This document shows positions 52,420-62,714 of a DNA stretch of 64,000 bases, piece by piece (positions within the stretch are counted from its first letter, which is position 1; each line of letters begins with the position of its first letter). The translations under genes were made by a program, and so were the position numbers. This DNA comes from Mesorhizobium sp. LHD-90 (lineage in GTDB: Bacteria > Pseudomonadota > Alphaproteobacteria > Rhizobiales > Rhizobiaceae). Location: NCBI RefSeq assembly GCF_030929505.1, contig NZ_JAVFVV010000004.1:1-64000 (forward strand), in the 5' to 3' direction. Below the pieces are notes generated by a model that was given only the letters and a program-made list of their open reading frames with translations, was not told where the DNA came from and did not search any database.

Positions 52420-54834
52420 ATGAGCATTTTCGCTACTGAAGCACCTCTTTATTGGAAGGCCGGTCTTCCTGCGATCCCGCTGCTGCCGCGCCAGAAGCGT
52501 CCGGCAATCAATCGTTGGCAGCTTTACTGCGACACCTTCCCAACCGAGGAAGAGCGCCAAACGTGGATGGCGTCGCTGCCGGACGGCAACATCGGCCTGC
52601 CTATGGGTTCGGCGTCCGGCCTGGTCGCAATCGACATCGACACCGACGATGAAAAGGTCATTGAGGTGCTGGACCGCGTTCTGCCGAAGTCTCCGTGGAG
52701 GCGTGTCGGCAAAAAGGGCGAAGTGCGCATCTACCGCTACAATGACGAACGGACCACTCGTATCAAGGATGCCGACGGCGCAATGATTTGCGAGGTCCTT
52801 TCCAAGGGCACACAGTTCGTTCTGCCACCGTCCATCCACCCGGATACTGGCAGGCCCTATACCGCGAATGCCGAGCTGTATGAGGTCTACAAGTCTGCTC
52901 CGGCATTGCCCAAAAATGTCGAGATCGAGATCAGGGCAGCGTTGAGGTCGGTGGGGATTGAGGCGTCTACGGGCTCCAATGCCAAGATCGCGACGTTCGT
53001 CCCGGCTGGATCCCGCGACAACGCCATGACGTGGCATGCCGGACTTTTGGCGCGGGTGGTGTTGAAGGGTGAACGTTCCCTTCTTCAGGCTCTTGGAGAG
53101 ATGGAGACGTGGGTCAACACCTACACAGAGCAGGTGGTGGGAGACGCGCTCTCGGTCGACAAGGCGCGCTCGAAGGTTGTCGAGTTCTTGAACAAGGACT
53201 TGGCCGGCGACACTAAGAACATCTTGCCTACGGGATGGGATGAAGGACTCTCCGATGAGGACAAGGAGCGGCTCGGGCTCGCGTTTACAGAGGATGATGA
53301 AGTTTGGACTGCGCAGCAGATCATCGCGGCGTTAGAACAGAAAGTACTGGCCGACGAAGACCCCTTATCGCCAGATCGCGAGGCAGCAAACACCGTAGCT
53401 CTGCAGCGGGTCGTGCGGTCACGCCTCTCCCCTGTGGGAGAGAGTATGGTCATCAATTACATGGTTGGGATGTCGGAAGGTGCGATACGGGTCGGTGACG
53501 CGCGTCGCCAGCTGAAGCAGATGCAATCCGAGGGAACCGAAGGCGACAATCACACCGAGATTGCCCAAGCAGCCTTAGAACATATCAGCCGGTTCGGAGA
53601 ATTGCGTCATTACGCAGATCACTTCTGGCAATGGGGCGGCTCGCACTGGGAGCAGCGCCCAGACAGCCAAATTGTTAAGCTGGTGGCAGAGAAATACGGT
53701 AACCTCCCTACGTCGAAGAAGAACGCCGACTACAAAGGTGTCAAGGAGCTGATTGCAACATTTGCGTCCAAGGCCATTGAACCGCGCGCAGGCGTCAATT
53801 TCGTCAACGGGTTCTTGGGTGAAGACCTTGAGCTTTGCGACCACAACCCAGAATTTGGCATGACGTATACGCTGCCACTGCGTTACCTGCCAGAGACCGC
53901 GGGCGATTTTCCGCTGTTCTCCCAGCTGATGGTTGACGCATGGGGGAAGGATCCCGACTACGAGCAAAAGGTGATGGCTCTTCAGGAAGCGCTTGGGGCC
54001 ACAATCATGCAGCGCGCTACAGCATTCCAACGGGCGATACTCCTTTTCGGAAAGCCCAACAGCGGCAAGTCCACGCTTTTGAAGGTCTTGAAGTCGCTGA
54101 TCCCGGCGGGGGCCTCAGCTGCTATCCCGCCGGAGTCTTGGGCGGACAAATTCCTGCCTGCACAGATGTTTGGCAAGATCTTCAACTTTGCCGGCGAGCT
54201 GTCTGAAACCCAATTCATTCCGGGTAAGCAGTTCAAAGAGATCGTCACTGGCGAGGAGGTTACGGGGCAACACAAGAATGGTCAGCCCTTCAAGTTTTCA
54301 CCGGTTGCTGCTCACTGGTTCTTGTCCAACCATATTCCGCGGACGAAGGATCCGTCAGATGGTTTCAACCGCCGCTGGTTAGTGCTGCCGTTTTCTCGTC
54401 GTTTGAATGACGCTCGTAAGCGGCCTGACTTCGACCGCGAGATTATCGCGTCAGACGCAGAAGCGATCGTTGCATGGGGAGTGGAGGGGTACCGGCGGTT
54501 GAGGGGTTCGAGCGACTATACGCTGCCGTCTTCACACACCGCATTCATCGGTGGCATGTCTTCGGCAAACAACAGCGTGAGGCATTTTCTCCAGCGTTGG
54601 GAGAATGTGGTGACCGGCGTTACTAAGACTACGTCCTCGACGTCGAGTGACGTCCTGTTTGCAGATTACTCGATGTTCGCCATGCGGCACATCAGTGAGC
54701 GGGCCGTCACGCAGCAAAAATTCGAAGAGATGATGGATGAGTTAGACGAGCCGTTTGACTTCGAGATCGTCCTTACCGACCGCGGGGGGAAAATTTACCG
54801 CGGGGTTGAACTGAAAAAGCCGGTGGCGAGGTAG
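52420..54834 (+). CDS. Primase-polymerase/SF3 helicase replication protein
   Basis: 804 residues. The N-terminal archaeo-eukaryotic primase-like (Prim-Pol) domain spans about 1-180 with the acidic metal site in GLVAIDIDTDDEKVIEVLDR and QFVLPPSIHPDTGRPY. The middle is helical with a D5_N-like region. The C-terminal SF3 helicase from about 520 has Walker A LLFGKPNSGKSTLLKVLKSL, a B-type motif around KIFNFAGELSETQF and sensor WFLSNHIPRTKDPSDGFNRR. This is the P4-alpha-like replicase of satellites and integrative plasmids. The start MSIFATEAPLYWKAGLPAIP is the domain start. It implies that the excised element replicates by itself. Confidence 0.9.
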   Translation: MSIFATEAPLYWKAGLPAIPLLPRQKRPAINRWQLYCDTFPTEEERQTWMASLPDGNIGLPMGSASGLVAIDIDTDDEKVIEVLDRVLPKSPWRRVGKKGEVRIYRYNDERTTRIKDADGAMICEVLSKGTQFVLPPSIHPDTGRPYTANAELYEVYKSAPALPKNVEIEIRAALRSVGIEASTGSNAKIATFVPAGSRDNAMTWHAGLLARVVLKGERSLLQALGEMETWVNTYTEQVVGDALSVDKARSKVVEFLNKDLAGDTKNILPTGWDEGLSDEDKERLGLAFTEDDEVWTAQQIIAALEQKVLADEDPLSPDREAANTVALQRVVRSRLSPVGESMVINYMVGMSEGAIRVGDARRQLKQMQSEGTEGDNHTEIAQAALEHISRFGELRHYADHFWQWGGSHWEQRPDSQIVKLVAEKYGNLPTSKKNADYKGVKELIATFASKAIEPRAGVNFVNGFLGEDLELCDHNPEFGMTYTLPLRYLPETAGDFPLFSQLMVDAWGKDPDYEQKVMALQEALGATIMQRATAFQRAILLFGKPNSGKSTLLKVLKSLIPAGASAAIPPESWADKFLPAQMFGKIFNFAGELSETQFIPGKQFKEIVTGEEVTGQHKNGQPFKFSPVAAHWFLSNHIPRTKDPSDGFNRRWLVLPFSRRLNDARKRPDFDREIIASDAEAIVAWGVEGYRRLRGSSDYTLPSSHTAFIGGMSSANNSVRHFLQRWENVVTGVTKTTSSTSSDVLFADYSMFAMRHISERAVTQQKFEEMMDELDEPFDFEIVLTDRGGKIYRGVELKKPVAR

Positions 54835-54850
54835 TATTCAACACACCGTT

Positions 54851-54893
54851 GGGGGGCGCCGACGGATGGAAAAATTTCCATCTGGTGCCCCCC
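54851..54893 (+). promoter_or_regulatory. Long stem-loop after the primase gene
   Basis: Outer arms GGGGGGC/GCCCCCC and inner arms GATGGAAA/TTTCCATC make an extended hairpin 17 bp after the primase stop. No U-tract. The inner GGAAA...TTTCC palindrome resembles the sequence around the next gene's start (GGAAATTTTTCC, 54976-54987), so it could be a repressor operator as well as a transcript end. Both roles are speculative. Confidence 0.4.
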
Positions 54894-54973
54894 ATCGTGT
54901 TCCTTATCACCATCTTTCGAGGGTGTATGGGACATAAGTTTTTCCTTACAGTTTAGAATAAAGGAATACTCTA

Positions 54974-55393
54974 TTGGAAATTTTTCCCTCACCATCTGCC
55001 GACAAGCGGCGACGGCGCATTGTTTCGACCTCACCGGTCATCACGGCGGCACGGCGGAAAGTCGTCGACGAAATGGAAGCTCGGATACAAACCGGCATGT
55101 CCTTGTCCCTCGCTATTGAAACTCTCCTACATGAAGCGGACACCTACCAGCTTTCAGACGAACTGGTGTTGGCGATCCATCGCGCTCGCCAGCGCCCAGG
55201 AGTGATCCGCATATCGGCTCAGACTTTGCGCAATTGGTTCAACCAAACCAATCCACATTTCGAGGAGGACCGCTGGAGGATAGCAAACTTTCTGTCCAGC
55301 GCTGGATTTGACGACGGAACAATCGCCAAATTGTTCTCTGTGACCGAACGCACAATACGGAACTGGCGAGCCCGCAAGAACTATGTCCAATAG
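54974..55393 (+). CDS. Helix-turn-helix DNA-binding protein, hypothetical
   Basis: 139 residues, TTG start (MEIFPSPSADKRRRR). Two predicted HTH-like units are seen: SAQTLRNWFNQTNPHF at about 93-108 and DDGTIAKLFSVTERTIRNWR at about 117-136. The early part is a basic segment and a helix (ARRKVVDEMEARIQ). It resembles regulators or transposition-immunity-type binders rather than an enzyme. It follows the primase by 139 bp and could control the low-GC region around it. Confidence 0.6.
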   Translation: MEIFPSPSADKRRRRIVSTSPVITAARRKVVDEMEARIQTGMSLSLAIETLLHEADTYQLSDELVLAIHRARQRPGVIRISAQTLRNWFNQTNPHFEEDRWRIANFLSSAGFDDGTIAKLFSVTERTIRNWRARKNYVQ

Positions 55394-55651
55394 ACTAATA
55401 GGACCATGTTTGAGCCTCTAGCGTGTATTGATGTCTATGGGATAGAGCGATCCAGCTTGAGATTAATATAGCCATCCATATTCCGGAAACCCTGAGATTT
55501 AGCCTCACTTCAACCTGAATGGATGGTAAGGAATCCTCTTTGCAAGTCCTTGATCTATAAATCAGCCAATATCTAATAGACATTTGACGTAGCGATCATT
55601 CCTGGGTGAGAGATCATATCTATATATGGCTAGAACCTCAAGGAGAATACG

Positions 55652-56068
55652 ATGCAAGACGTTGCCCACTATGCTCAACTCGCCGATATTATGGAGACTT
55701 ACGACTTCCCGTGGTTTGGGTTTGATTTATTATTGCACAAGCTGGTGGCGAAAAGCGACGACCTTTCTGCCGTTCCAGCCTACACCACCTGTCATGAGGC
55801 CGCAGGAGGCCTGATCTCAATGGCGTTGCCGGGCTGGAAGCATCGCTTCTTCCTGCTGGACAAGGAAGAAATTCTTCCGATCCCATCGCCCGGGCGCATC
55901 GCCAATAGGCTCTTGCTTGCTTGGTATAGCTCAGACGATTTCGATCCCGATGAATGCGAATATATTGAGGTCCACGTCGATGGCGACAGCATGTGGACGG
56001 TGGCAATGCTTAAGGGGATGTTGCTGCTGTTGGACCGCCTCGATTGTCAGGAACCCGTGACTGCCTAG
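55652..56068 (+). CDS. Phage ABA-sandwich-like protein, copy 3
   Basis: 138 residues. Motif VPAYTTCHEAAGGLISMALP then GWKHRFFLL aligns with copies 1 and 2 (shared [P]xYTxxxxAAxxLxxxxLPGW). N-terminal helix (YAQLADIMETYDFPW) and closing helix (TVAMLKGMLLLLDRLD) also match. On the opposite strand from the other two and 4.3 kb away, so the copies diverged long ago. Preceded by an AT-rich 250-bp promoter region and AAGGAG before the ATG. Confidence 0.62.
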   Translation: MQDVAHYAQLADIMETYDFPWFGFDLLLHKLVAKSDDLSAVPAYTTCHEAAGGLISMALPGWKHRFFLLDKEEILPIPSPGRIANRLLLAWYSSDDFDPDECEYIEVHVDGDSMWTVAMLKGMLLLLDRLDCQEPVTA

Positions 56069-56537
56069 CAGTTCGTAATGAGCGCAGCGGTCCGCCGACA
56101 GCCACACAGCGCTGTTTCGGCGGATTGCGATCTCGCGGGCGAGACCCCGGCGAGTTGCTCAATCATTGGAGACCTTCTGCTTCAGTGCTTCGCCGCAATC
56201 TGGTCGGACGAATTGGTGAACTGGCTGGACCGACTACGCAGCGTTTGGATCGCCCGGTTAGGTCTCCTCCTTAGATGCCAACGCCCTCCCGCCGAAAACC
56301 GATGTCCCGACTAGACTGGTTCGAAAATGGAAGCTCCCAACGTCAATCACGTTGGGCTCGTCAGTTCGGACAAAGGGCATCATTCTCGACGTTAGTGCCC
56401 GACGACCGTTTGAAGTGCGGAAGCTCAACGTCGTTGAGGGAGGCGAAATGGACCGAAGCCGATCAGGGCCCTATTGGTCGCTCGGCGCCTCTAGTCTCCG
56501 TGTGGACTGAGGCGCCGAGGCCTGTTTGCCCATCGCC
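56069..56537. other. Gene-free stretch
   Basis: 470 bp with short open frames in several directions, none with protein-like character, a good ribosome site or a recognised family. A few short hairpins (for example CAACGT...ACGTTG around 56339-56355). I see nothing I can support as a gene. Confidence 0.4.
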
Positions 56538-57002
56538 TTAGGCCGGTGCCTGCTGGATGTCGACGTTGAACTCCCAGAACGGCATGATCCGGCTTGCTCG
56601 AATGATCGTGACACCTGCAGACCGAATGTCGTTGAGCAGTTGATTGTAGCGCGCGATGTGGGCGTAGGCGACAAAGAGCCCGCCTCGGAAGCCCAACTGT
56701 GCCTCGTCCAGCGCCTGCTTGAACCGACGGTACCAGAGTAGCTCGCGCCGGTCGTCGGGCAGTTTCGGGCCGTCGTCGCCCAGGGTTGTCCAGGAAACCT
56801 TGATGTTGGAAATGCCGTTCCAATCCGCGTGAACGCAAATCTCCGTCGCTTGCTCCTTCAGCACCTTCAGGTTTCCCGCATTGAACCCGAAATCGAAGCC
56901 TGGCCGCAGGAACCAGTTCAGACGGTCCGGAAGCTGCGGATCGATCGCTGCCAGCTTCAGATACTCGGTGGCGGTTGTGTTGGGGTCGAATAGGGTGATC
57001 AA
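56538..57002 (-). CDS. Hypothetical element protein
   Basis: 154 residues starting MITLFDPNTTATEYLKLAAI. Aromatic-rich and well mixed in composition (FDFGFNAGNLKVLKEQATEI, RRELLWYRRFKQALDEAQLG, GLFVAYAHIARYNQLL), thus protein-like, but no domain recognised. Its start overlaps the stop of the upstream gene at 56999 by 4 bp, indicating a two-gene operon divergent from the DUF6471-type gene. Confidence 0.65.
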   Translation of the reverse strand: MITLFDPNTTATEYLKLAAIDPQLPDRLNWFLRPGFDFGFNAGNLKVLKEQATEICVHADWNGISNIKVSWTTLGDDGPKLPDDRRELLWYRRFKQALDEAQLGFRGGLFVAYAHIARYNQLLNDIRSAGVTIIRASRIMPFWEFNVDIQQAPA

Positions 57003-57226
57003 TGCTGGCCTCCGCGCGTCGCAGCCAGGTAACGATTGACGATGTGCAACTGCACCTCCGGCACCTGGATGCCGTTTTCCTGAAGCAGCTGCGCAGCCTG
57101 TTGAAGAACCTGGATGGTCGCCTGTGCAGCAGGGAGTTCATGGTCTTCGTGATGCAGGTCGAGTTCAGATGCCAGTTCCCGGCAAAGAGCGGTGATGCAT
57201 TGGCTAGCCTTAGGCTCAAGGGTCAT
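56999..57226 (-). CDS. Small helical hypothetical protein
   Basis: 75 residues from the ATG at 57226 (MTLEPKASQCITALCRELAS), acidic and helical with Gln-rich repeats (ATIQVLQQAAQLLQENGIQV). No family recognised. In-frame starts up to 57325 would extend it across the likely divergent promoter, so the inner start is preferred. Overlaps the next gene by 4 bp. Confidence 0.55.
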   Translation of the reverse strand: MTLEPKASQCITALCRELASELDLHHEDHELPAAQATIQVLQQAAQLLQENGIQVPEVQLHIVNRYLAATRGGQH

Positions 57227-57357
57227 GGAGAAATCCTGGTAAGAGAGACATTGGACCGACTCGCCGTCGGTATGCCCCAGTTGTGGGGTATGGCCCATAT
57301 GTGGGGCACATACGGCTTGATGCAATGGTTAGCCGATAATTTTTTCGAGGACTGGGA

Positions 57358-57600
57358 ATGAAGGAAAAATCGCAGCTGGACCAGGAGTGGGAAAAGGTCG
57401 CTTCGGATATGCTCAGGTCAGAGTTGGAAGCGCATGGCCTCAACATGAATGATTTGAGGAAGAAGCTCGCGGATAATGGCTCTGACATTAGCCATAAGGC
57501 TGTGCGGTCGAAAATCGCTCGAGGTGGCTTTTCGGCAGGCTTTTTCCTCCAGTGTTTAGCCGCAATCGGCTCGAGCCGCGTCAAGCTCGACAAGGGCTGA
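57358..57600 (+). CDS. DUF6471-type small regulatory protein
   Basis: 80 residues. The sequence WEKVASDMLRSELEAHGLNM then DLRKKLADNG..., RSKIARGGFSAGFFLQCLAA and IG follows the DUF6471 pattern of four to five helices, probably a degenerate HTH resembling phage repressors. Divergent from the 57226-56538 operon with 131 bp between starts, so it is a candidate regulator of that operon. Function not established. Confidence 0.72.
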   Translation: MKEKSQLDQEWEKVASDMLRSELEAHGLNMNDLRKKLADNGSDISHKAVRSKIARGGFSAGFFLQCLAAIGSSRVKLDKG

Positions 57601-58110
57601 CGTCGCCAAAGTGTCAAGTATGACTGATCTTCAAGCAGGCCTGGATGTGTCGCTGGAACTGACGGCCTCTCACAGCCTCATCGACAATGAGGCGCCGATA
57701 CCGCTTTGGCGCTGTACATGCTCCAGACGGGTGTTTTGGGGCATCTCGCGGCCGGGACCTTCTTCTAGCCATCGTCTCCGATTTCCCAGTCATTAGCGCC
57801 TCAGAAAAATTATCGAATAAACCTTGTTTTCAGGACGATGTGCTCCACATTCGGGGCATACCAACGATGAAGAATACACCCCTACCGCCTTGCATCTAGG
57901 AGCGCGATAAAACTCGATGCGTTCTTCGATACCGAGCGCGAGCCTCATCGTCAGGTCGCCAGTGGCTATGGGGTCTTCAAGACGGCAGGTAAACTGCCAA
58001 ATGTATCATAGATGTTCTCGCTTTTGCCCTCCTCATTTGACCTCCGACACTCCACTTTGGCGACACGCACGCGACGGCGATCCGTTCGGCGTGACAACAG
58101 GGAGAAAGTT
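57601..58110. other. Gene-free stretch with possible gene debris
   Basis: 510 bp without an intact gene. One short frame at 57620-57665 (MTDLQAGLDVSLELTA) resembles the first residues of an IS110-type transposase, and another near 57914-57990 reads LDAFFDTEREPHRQVASGYG; both stop or shift quickly. They may be decayed insertion-sequence pieces. Nothing else supported. Confidence 0.35.
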
Positions 58111-58280
58111 TTGGAACCACCACTCAGTGAGAGGCATGCGGCCCTGCGCCTAGGGGTGTCCGTCGACACGCTCCAGCGCATCAGAAAGCGGAACGAAATC
58201 AGCTACCGCAAGATTGGGGGTAGGGTCCGGTATACGCTGGCAGACCTCCGCGAATTTGTCGAAAGAACCAAGGTTGAAGC

Positions 58281-59553
<1,273 letters not shown>

Positions 59554-59725
59554 ATCCGAATGGGGCGCATACACCATTTTTGCTCCGGCGCGTCAATAGC
59601 GCCCGGTGCGGCTATTTTTGTTCAGCAGACGGTGTCGGTAGAGCGGCGAAACAGCGCCGAGGTGATGGGGCAAGCGACGGCAGGCGGGGGCAGCGCGCGC
59701 AAAATCGATCGTGGAGCGGTCGGAT

Positions 59726-60088
59726 TCAGGCGGCCTGCAGCATCTTCTCGACCTCGTTGACGAGATCGCGCAGGTGAAAAGGTTTCGACAGGATTTTCGC
59801 GTCGCGCGGCGCCTTCGAATCAGGGTTGAGCGCGACGGCGGCGAAACCGGTGATGAACATCACTTTCAGGTCGGGGTCGATCTCGGTGGCGCGGCGCGCC
59901 AGCTCGATGCCGTCCATCTCCGGCATGACGATGTCGGTCAGAAGCAGCGAGAAGGGCTCCTCGCGCAGCCTTTCATAGGCGCTGGCGCCATTGTCGAAAT
60001 CGCTGACGTCGTAGCCGGCGCGCTCCAGCGCCTTGACCAGAAAGCGGCGCATGTCGTGGTCGTCTTCGGCCAGAAGGATTCGTGCCAT
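59726..60088 (-). CDS. cpdR: Cell-cycle response regulator CpdR
   Basis: 120 residues, single receiver domain: MARILLAEDDHDMRRFLVKA, phosphoacceptor in LLLTDIVMPEMDGIELARRA, FITGFAAVALNPDSKAPRDA and the lysine in LSKPFHLRDLVNEVEKML. The NxDSKAPxDAK segment is diagnostic for CpdR. In alphaproteobacteria unphosphorylated CpdR directs ClpXP to the pole and primes CtrA degradation; CckA-ChpT phosphorylates it. Start at 60088; five extra in-frame residues are possible. Confidence 0.93.
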   Translation of the reverse strand: MARILLAEDDHDMRRFLVKALERAGYDVSDFDNGASAYERLREEPFSLLLTDIVMPEMDGIELARRATEIDPDLKVMFITGFAAVALNPDSKAPRDAKILSKPFHLRDLVNEVEKMLQAA

Positions 60089-60278
60089 CGTGTCCCGTCC
60101 CAATCGGATCGTCGAGCCGCTGAGGGCGCCCGTTAACCATTTCTGTATATGAAGTGCGGGCGGTAAATATCAAGTGAATGCCGCCGCTTCGGCGACCTTG
60201 GGGAAGCTGGACACGCGGCCCGGCAAATGGCAGTTTCGGCTTCATGGCAGACAGCGTTCAGGGCCGGGAGCAGCTCCA

Positions 60279-61169
60279 TTGACGGCGGCCGACGATTTTT
60301 CCGGCGTCGCGCCCTTCGAGATTCGCAGCAGCGCCGAACAGCGCGTCCCCTTCGTCTTCTCCTCGCCGCACAGCGGCCGCCACTATCCGCCGCGCTTCCT
60401 GGCGATGACCAGGCTCGACGCCACGGCGATCCGCCGCTCCGAGGACAGTTTTGTCGACGAGCTGTTCGCCGGCGCGGTGGCGCTCGGCGCGCCGTTGCTC
60501 GCCGCCAACTTCCCGCGCGCCTATCTCGACGTCAACCGCGAGCCGTGGGAACTCGACCCGCGCATGTTCCACGAGCCGGTGCCGTCCTTCGCCAACATCC
60601 GCTCGGCGCGCGTCGCCGGCGGGCTGGGCACCATCCCGAAACTGGTCGGCGAGGGGCTGGACATCTATCCCGCGCGGCTGCCGCTGGCGGAGGCGGTCGG
60701 GCGCATCGACGGCGTCTACAAACCCTACCACGAGACGCTGAAACGCCTGGTGATGCGGACGCACGGGCATTTCGGCTACGCGGTGCTGATCGATTGCCAT
60801 TCCATGCCGGCCTCTATCCGCGTCGGCGACAACGGCGTGCGGCCGGATTTCATCGTCGGCGACCGCTTCGGCGCGTCGGCCTCGAGTAGCATGGTGGAGA
60901 GCATGATCGCGCTGCTGTCGGCGATGGGTTATACGGTCGCCCACAACAAACCCTATGCGGGCGGCTTCATCACCGAGCACTACGGACGGCCGGCGCGCGG
61001 CCTGCACGCCGTGCAGATCGAGATCAACCGCGGGCTCTACATGAACGAGCGTACGTTCCAGAAGTCCGCCGGGTTCGACGCGCTCGCCGACGACCTGACG
61101 CGGTTCGCCGCCGACCTGATGTCGCTGCCGGACCATTTTTTCGTCGGCCTGCCGCAGGCGGCGGAATAG
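60279..61169 (+). CDS. hutG: N-formylglutamate amidohydrolase
   Basis: 296 residues. Typical blocks are VPFVFSSPHSGRHYPPRFLA, RSEDSFVDELFAGAVALGAP, FPRAYLDVNREPWELDPRMF, YAVLIDCHSMPASI, and HYGRPARGLHAVQIEINRGL, containing the His/Glu residues of the amidohydrolase site. It splits N-formyl-L-glutamate in histidine degradation. TTG start with GGGAG upstream; an ATG at 60174 would add 35 poorly conserved residues. Divergent from cpdR. The symbol is by family only; no hut genes adjoin. Confidence 0.87.
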   Translation: MTAADDFSGVAPFEIRSSAEQRVPFVFSSPHSGRHYPPRFLAMTRLDATAIRRSEDSFVDELFAGAVALGAPLLAANFPRAYLDVNREPWELDPRMFHEPVPSFANIRSARVAGGLGTIPKLVGEGLDIYPARLPLAEAVGRIDGVYKPYHETLKRLVMRTHGHFGYAVLIDCHSMPASIRVGDNGVRPDFIVGDRFGASASSSMVESMIALLSAMGYTVAHNKPYAGGFITEHYGRPARGLHAVQIEINRGLYMNERTFQKSAGFDALADDLTRFAADLMSLPDHFFVGLPQAAE

Positions 61170-61225
61170 GGCGCTCGCCATGCGGGATCGATCGCCCTCG
61201 CCGGGCCGTGTCGTTTGCACAGCGC

Positions 61226-61309
61226 AAAAAAAACCGCGCTGTTCGCACAACGCGGTCCAAGTCTAGGGAGGAAACGCCCAAGGAGGGCATGAACAGGAAA
61301 CCCTGTTCA
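61226..61309 (-). ncRNA. αr8-family (MmgR-like) small RNA
   Basis: On the minus strand a promoter CTTGACA-N16-TATGCT (-35 at 61338-61343, -10 at 61316-61321) is followed by hairpin GAACAGG-GTTT-CCTGTTC, a short GCCC-TCCTT-GGGC hairpin, the single-stranded stretch CGTTTCCTCCCTAGACTTGG and a 10-bp terminator stem with GCGA loop and eight Us. The unpaired UUUCCUCCCU box, about 80-nt size and terminator match the rhizobial αr8 sRNA family whose member MmgR limits polyhydroxybutyrate granule formation in Sinorhizobium. The box is an anti-Shine-Dalgarno sequence, so it should repress translation of target mRNAs. Ends are estimated from promoter and terminator. Confidence 0.75.
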
Positions 61310-61453
61310 AATATGAGCATATTGTGCATCGCACAAATGTCAAGCGATCATGACGGAATTCTTAATTCAGAGTGATGTTTTGATCCCGAATGGCCGCTTT
61401 TGTGATATTTTTGCAACGAATCGCCTGACGCCTCCCAGAAAGGATTCTCCATC

Positions 61454-62230
61454 TTGACCGTTTCGGCAGATTTCCTGCGCACCATCGCGCGAGCCGCGGC
61501 GAAGGAGACGCTGCCGCGTTTCCGCAGCCAGGGCGCTGTCTCCAACAAACTGGCGGGCGGGTTCGACCCGGTGACGGAAGCCGACCAGGAGGCCGAGCGG
61601 GTTATCCGGGCGCTGATCCGGTCGCAATATCCGGACCACGGCATATTGGGCGAGGAGCACGGCGTCGAAAACGCCGACAGCCGCCACCGCTGGATCATCG
61701 ATCCGATCGACGGCACGCGCGCCTTCATCTCCGGCATTCCGGTGTGGGGCACGCTGGTCGGCCTGACGGTCGACGGCAGGGCGGCGGCGGGGCTGATGTC
61801 GCAGCCTTTCATTGGCGAGCTTTTTTACGCCACCGGCTCCGGCGCCTTCTATGAGGGGCCGGGCGGCGAGCGGAAACTTTCGACCCGCAAGACAACCAAA
61901 CTCGCCGACGCCATCCTGTTCACCACCACGCCGGCGCTGTTCAACACCGCGCCGATGCGGGCGAAATACGACCGCCTGGAAGGCAGCGTGCAACTGTCGC
62001 GCTATGGCACCGACTGCTACGCTTTCGCAATGGTGGCGGCGGGGCAGGTGGACATCGTCACCGACCCCGGCCTGAAATCCTACGACATCGCAGCACTTAT
62101 CCCGATCATCGAGCAGGCTGGCGGGGTGGTCACCACTTTCGACGGCGGCCCGGCGGAAGGCGGCGGCGACATCATCGCCGCGGCGACGCCCGAATTGCAT
62201 GCTGCGGCGCGGGCGGTTCTGGCGGGGTAG
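61454..62230 (+). CDS. hisN: Histidinol-phosphatase, inositol monophosphatase family
   Basis: 258 residues, TTG start. Metal and substrate motifs are DPVTEADQEAERVIRALI, GILGEEHGVE, WIIDPIDGTRAFISGIPVWG and, near the end, KSYDIAALIPIIEQAGGVVT. The combination ISGIPVWGTLVGL is typical of the HisN branch, which removes phosphate from histidinol phosphate in histidine synthesis. Single-gene unit after the sRNA. Confidence 0.88.
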   Translation: MTVSADFLRTIARAAAKETLPRFRSQGAVSNKLAGGFDPVTEADQEAERVIRALIRSQYPDHGILGEEHGVENADSRHRWIIDPIDGTRAFISGIPVWGTLVGLTVDGRAAAGLMSQPFIGELFYATGSGAFYEGPGGERKLSTRKTTKLADAILFTTTPALFNTAPMRAKYDRLEGSVQLSRYGTDCYAFAMVAAGQVDIVTDPGLKSYDIAALIPIIEQAGGVVTTFDGGPAEGGGDIIAAATPELHAAARAVLAG

Positions 62231-62245
62231 GGCGCGCGCGGGATG

Positions 62246-62710
62246 TCATTGTGAACCGGTATCGCGCTTTGAAGGAGCGTCGCGGTCCACCGTCCGCAAT
62301 GTCCGTTGTCGCGCTTTGTCCCGTACCTGCTCGAAAACCTGCCGGCCGAGGCCTTGCGGGAGCATGCCGAATGTCCATTCGCCCTTCGCAACCGGACTGA
62401 TACCGTGGGGAATACGACCTTTCTCCCACACAAGCCTATTCACCTGACCGGTCTTGATCCACGACGGGCCTTCATCGAGGCCGAGATGGTTTGCCACTGC
62501 CGCCGGCACCTTTACAGCGGTTTCGCCCTTACTGGGTGGCGTGTGTGTTATCGCGCAAAGCAGAACGTCTTTGGAGCCGCCAGGCCGTTCGGTCGAGGTC
62601 AGAATAATCGCACACGGCCTGTCTTTTCCGCTTTCGATGCCGGTGCGTTGTTCCTCCTTCCAGAGGAAATCATAACGTACAACAAGGCCTGGTTTCGGCT
62701 CGAGCGCCAC
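62246..62710 (-). CDS. PemK/MazF-like toxin
   Basis: 154 residues, GTG start 4 bp after the antitoxin stop. Core PKPGLVVRYDFLWKEEQRTG then KDRPCAIILTS, LLCAITHTPPSKGE, PAAVANHLGLDEGPSWI and VNRLVWEKGRIP follow the growth-inhibitor PemK-like pattern found in rhizobia. MazF-fold proteins cut RNA and arrest growth. Biochemical activity is inferred. Co-transcribed with the upstream Phd-type gene. Confidence 0.75.
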   Translation of the reverse strand: MALEPKPGLVVRYDFLWKEEQRTGIESGKDRPCAIILTSTERPGGSKDVLLCAITHTPPSKGETAVKVPAAVANHLGLDEGPSWIKTGQVNRLVWEKGRIPHGISPVAKGEWTFGMLPQGLGRQVFEQVRDKARQRTLRTVDRDAPSKRDTGSQ

Positions 62711-62714
62711 GCGA

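Noticed and set aside
57611..57796. IS110-type transposase start
   Set aside because: Only about 16 residues resemble the family before the frame fails; too little to annotate as an insertion sequence.
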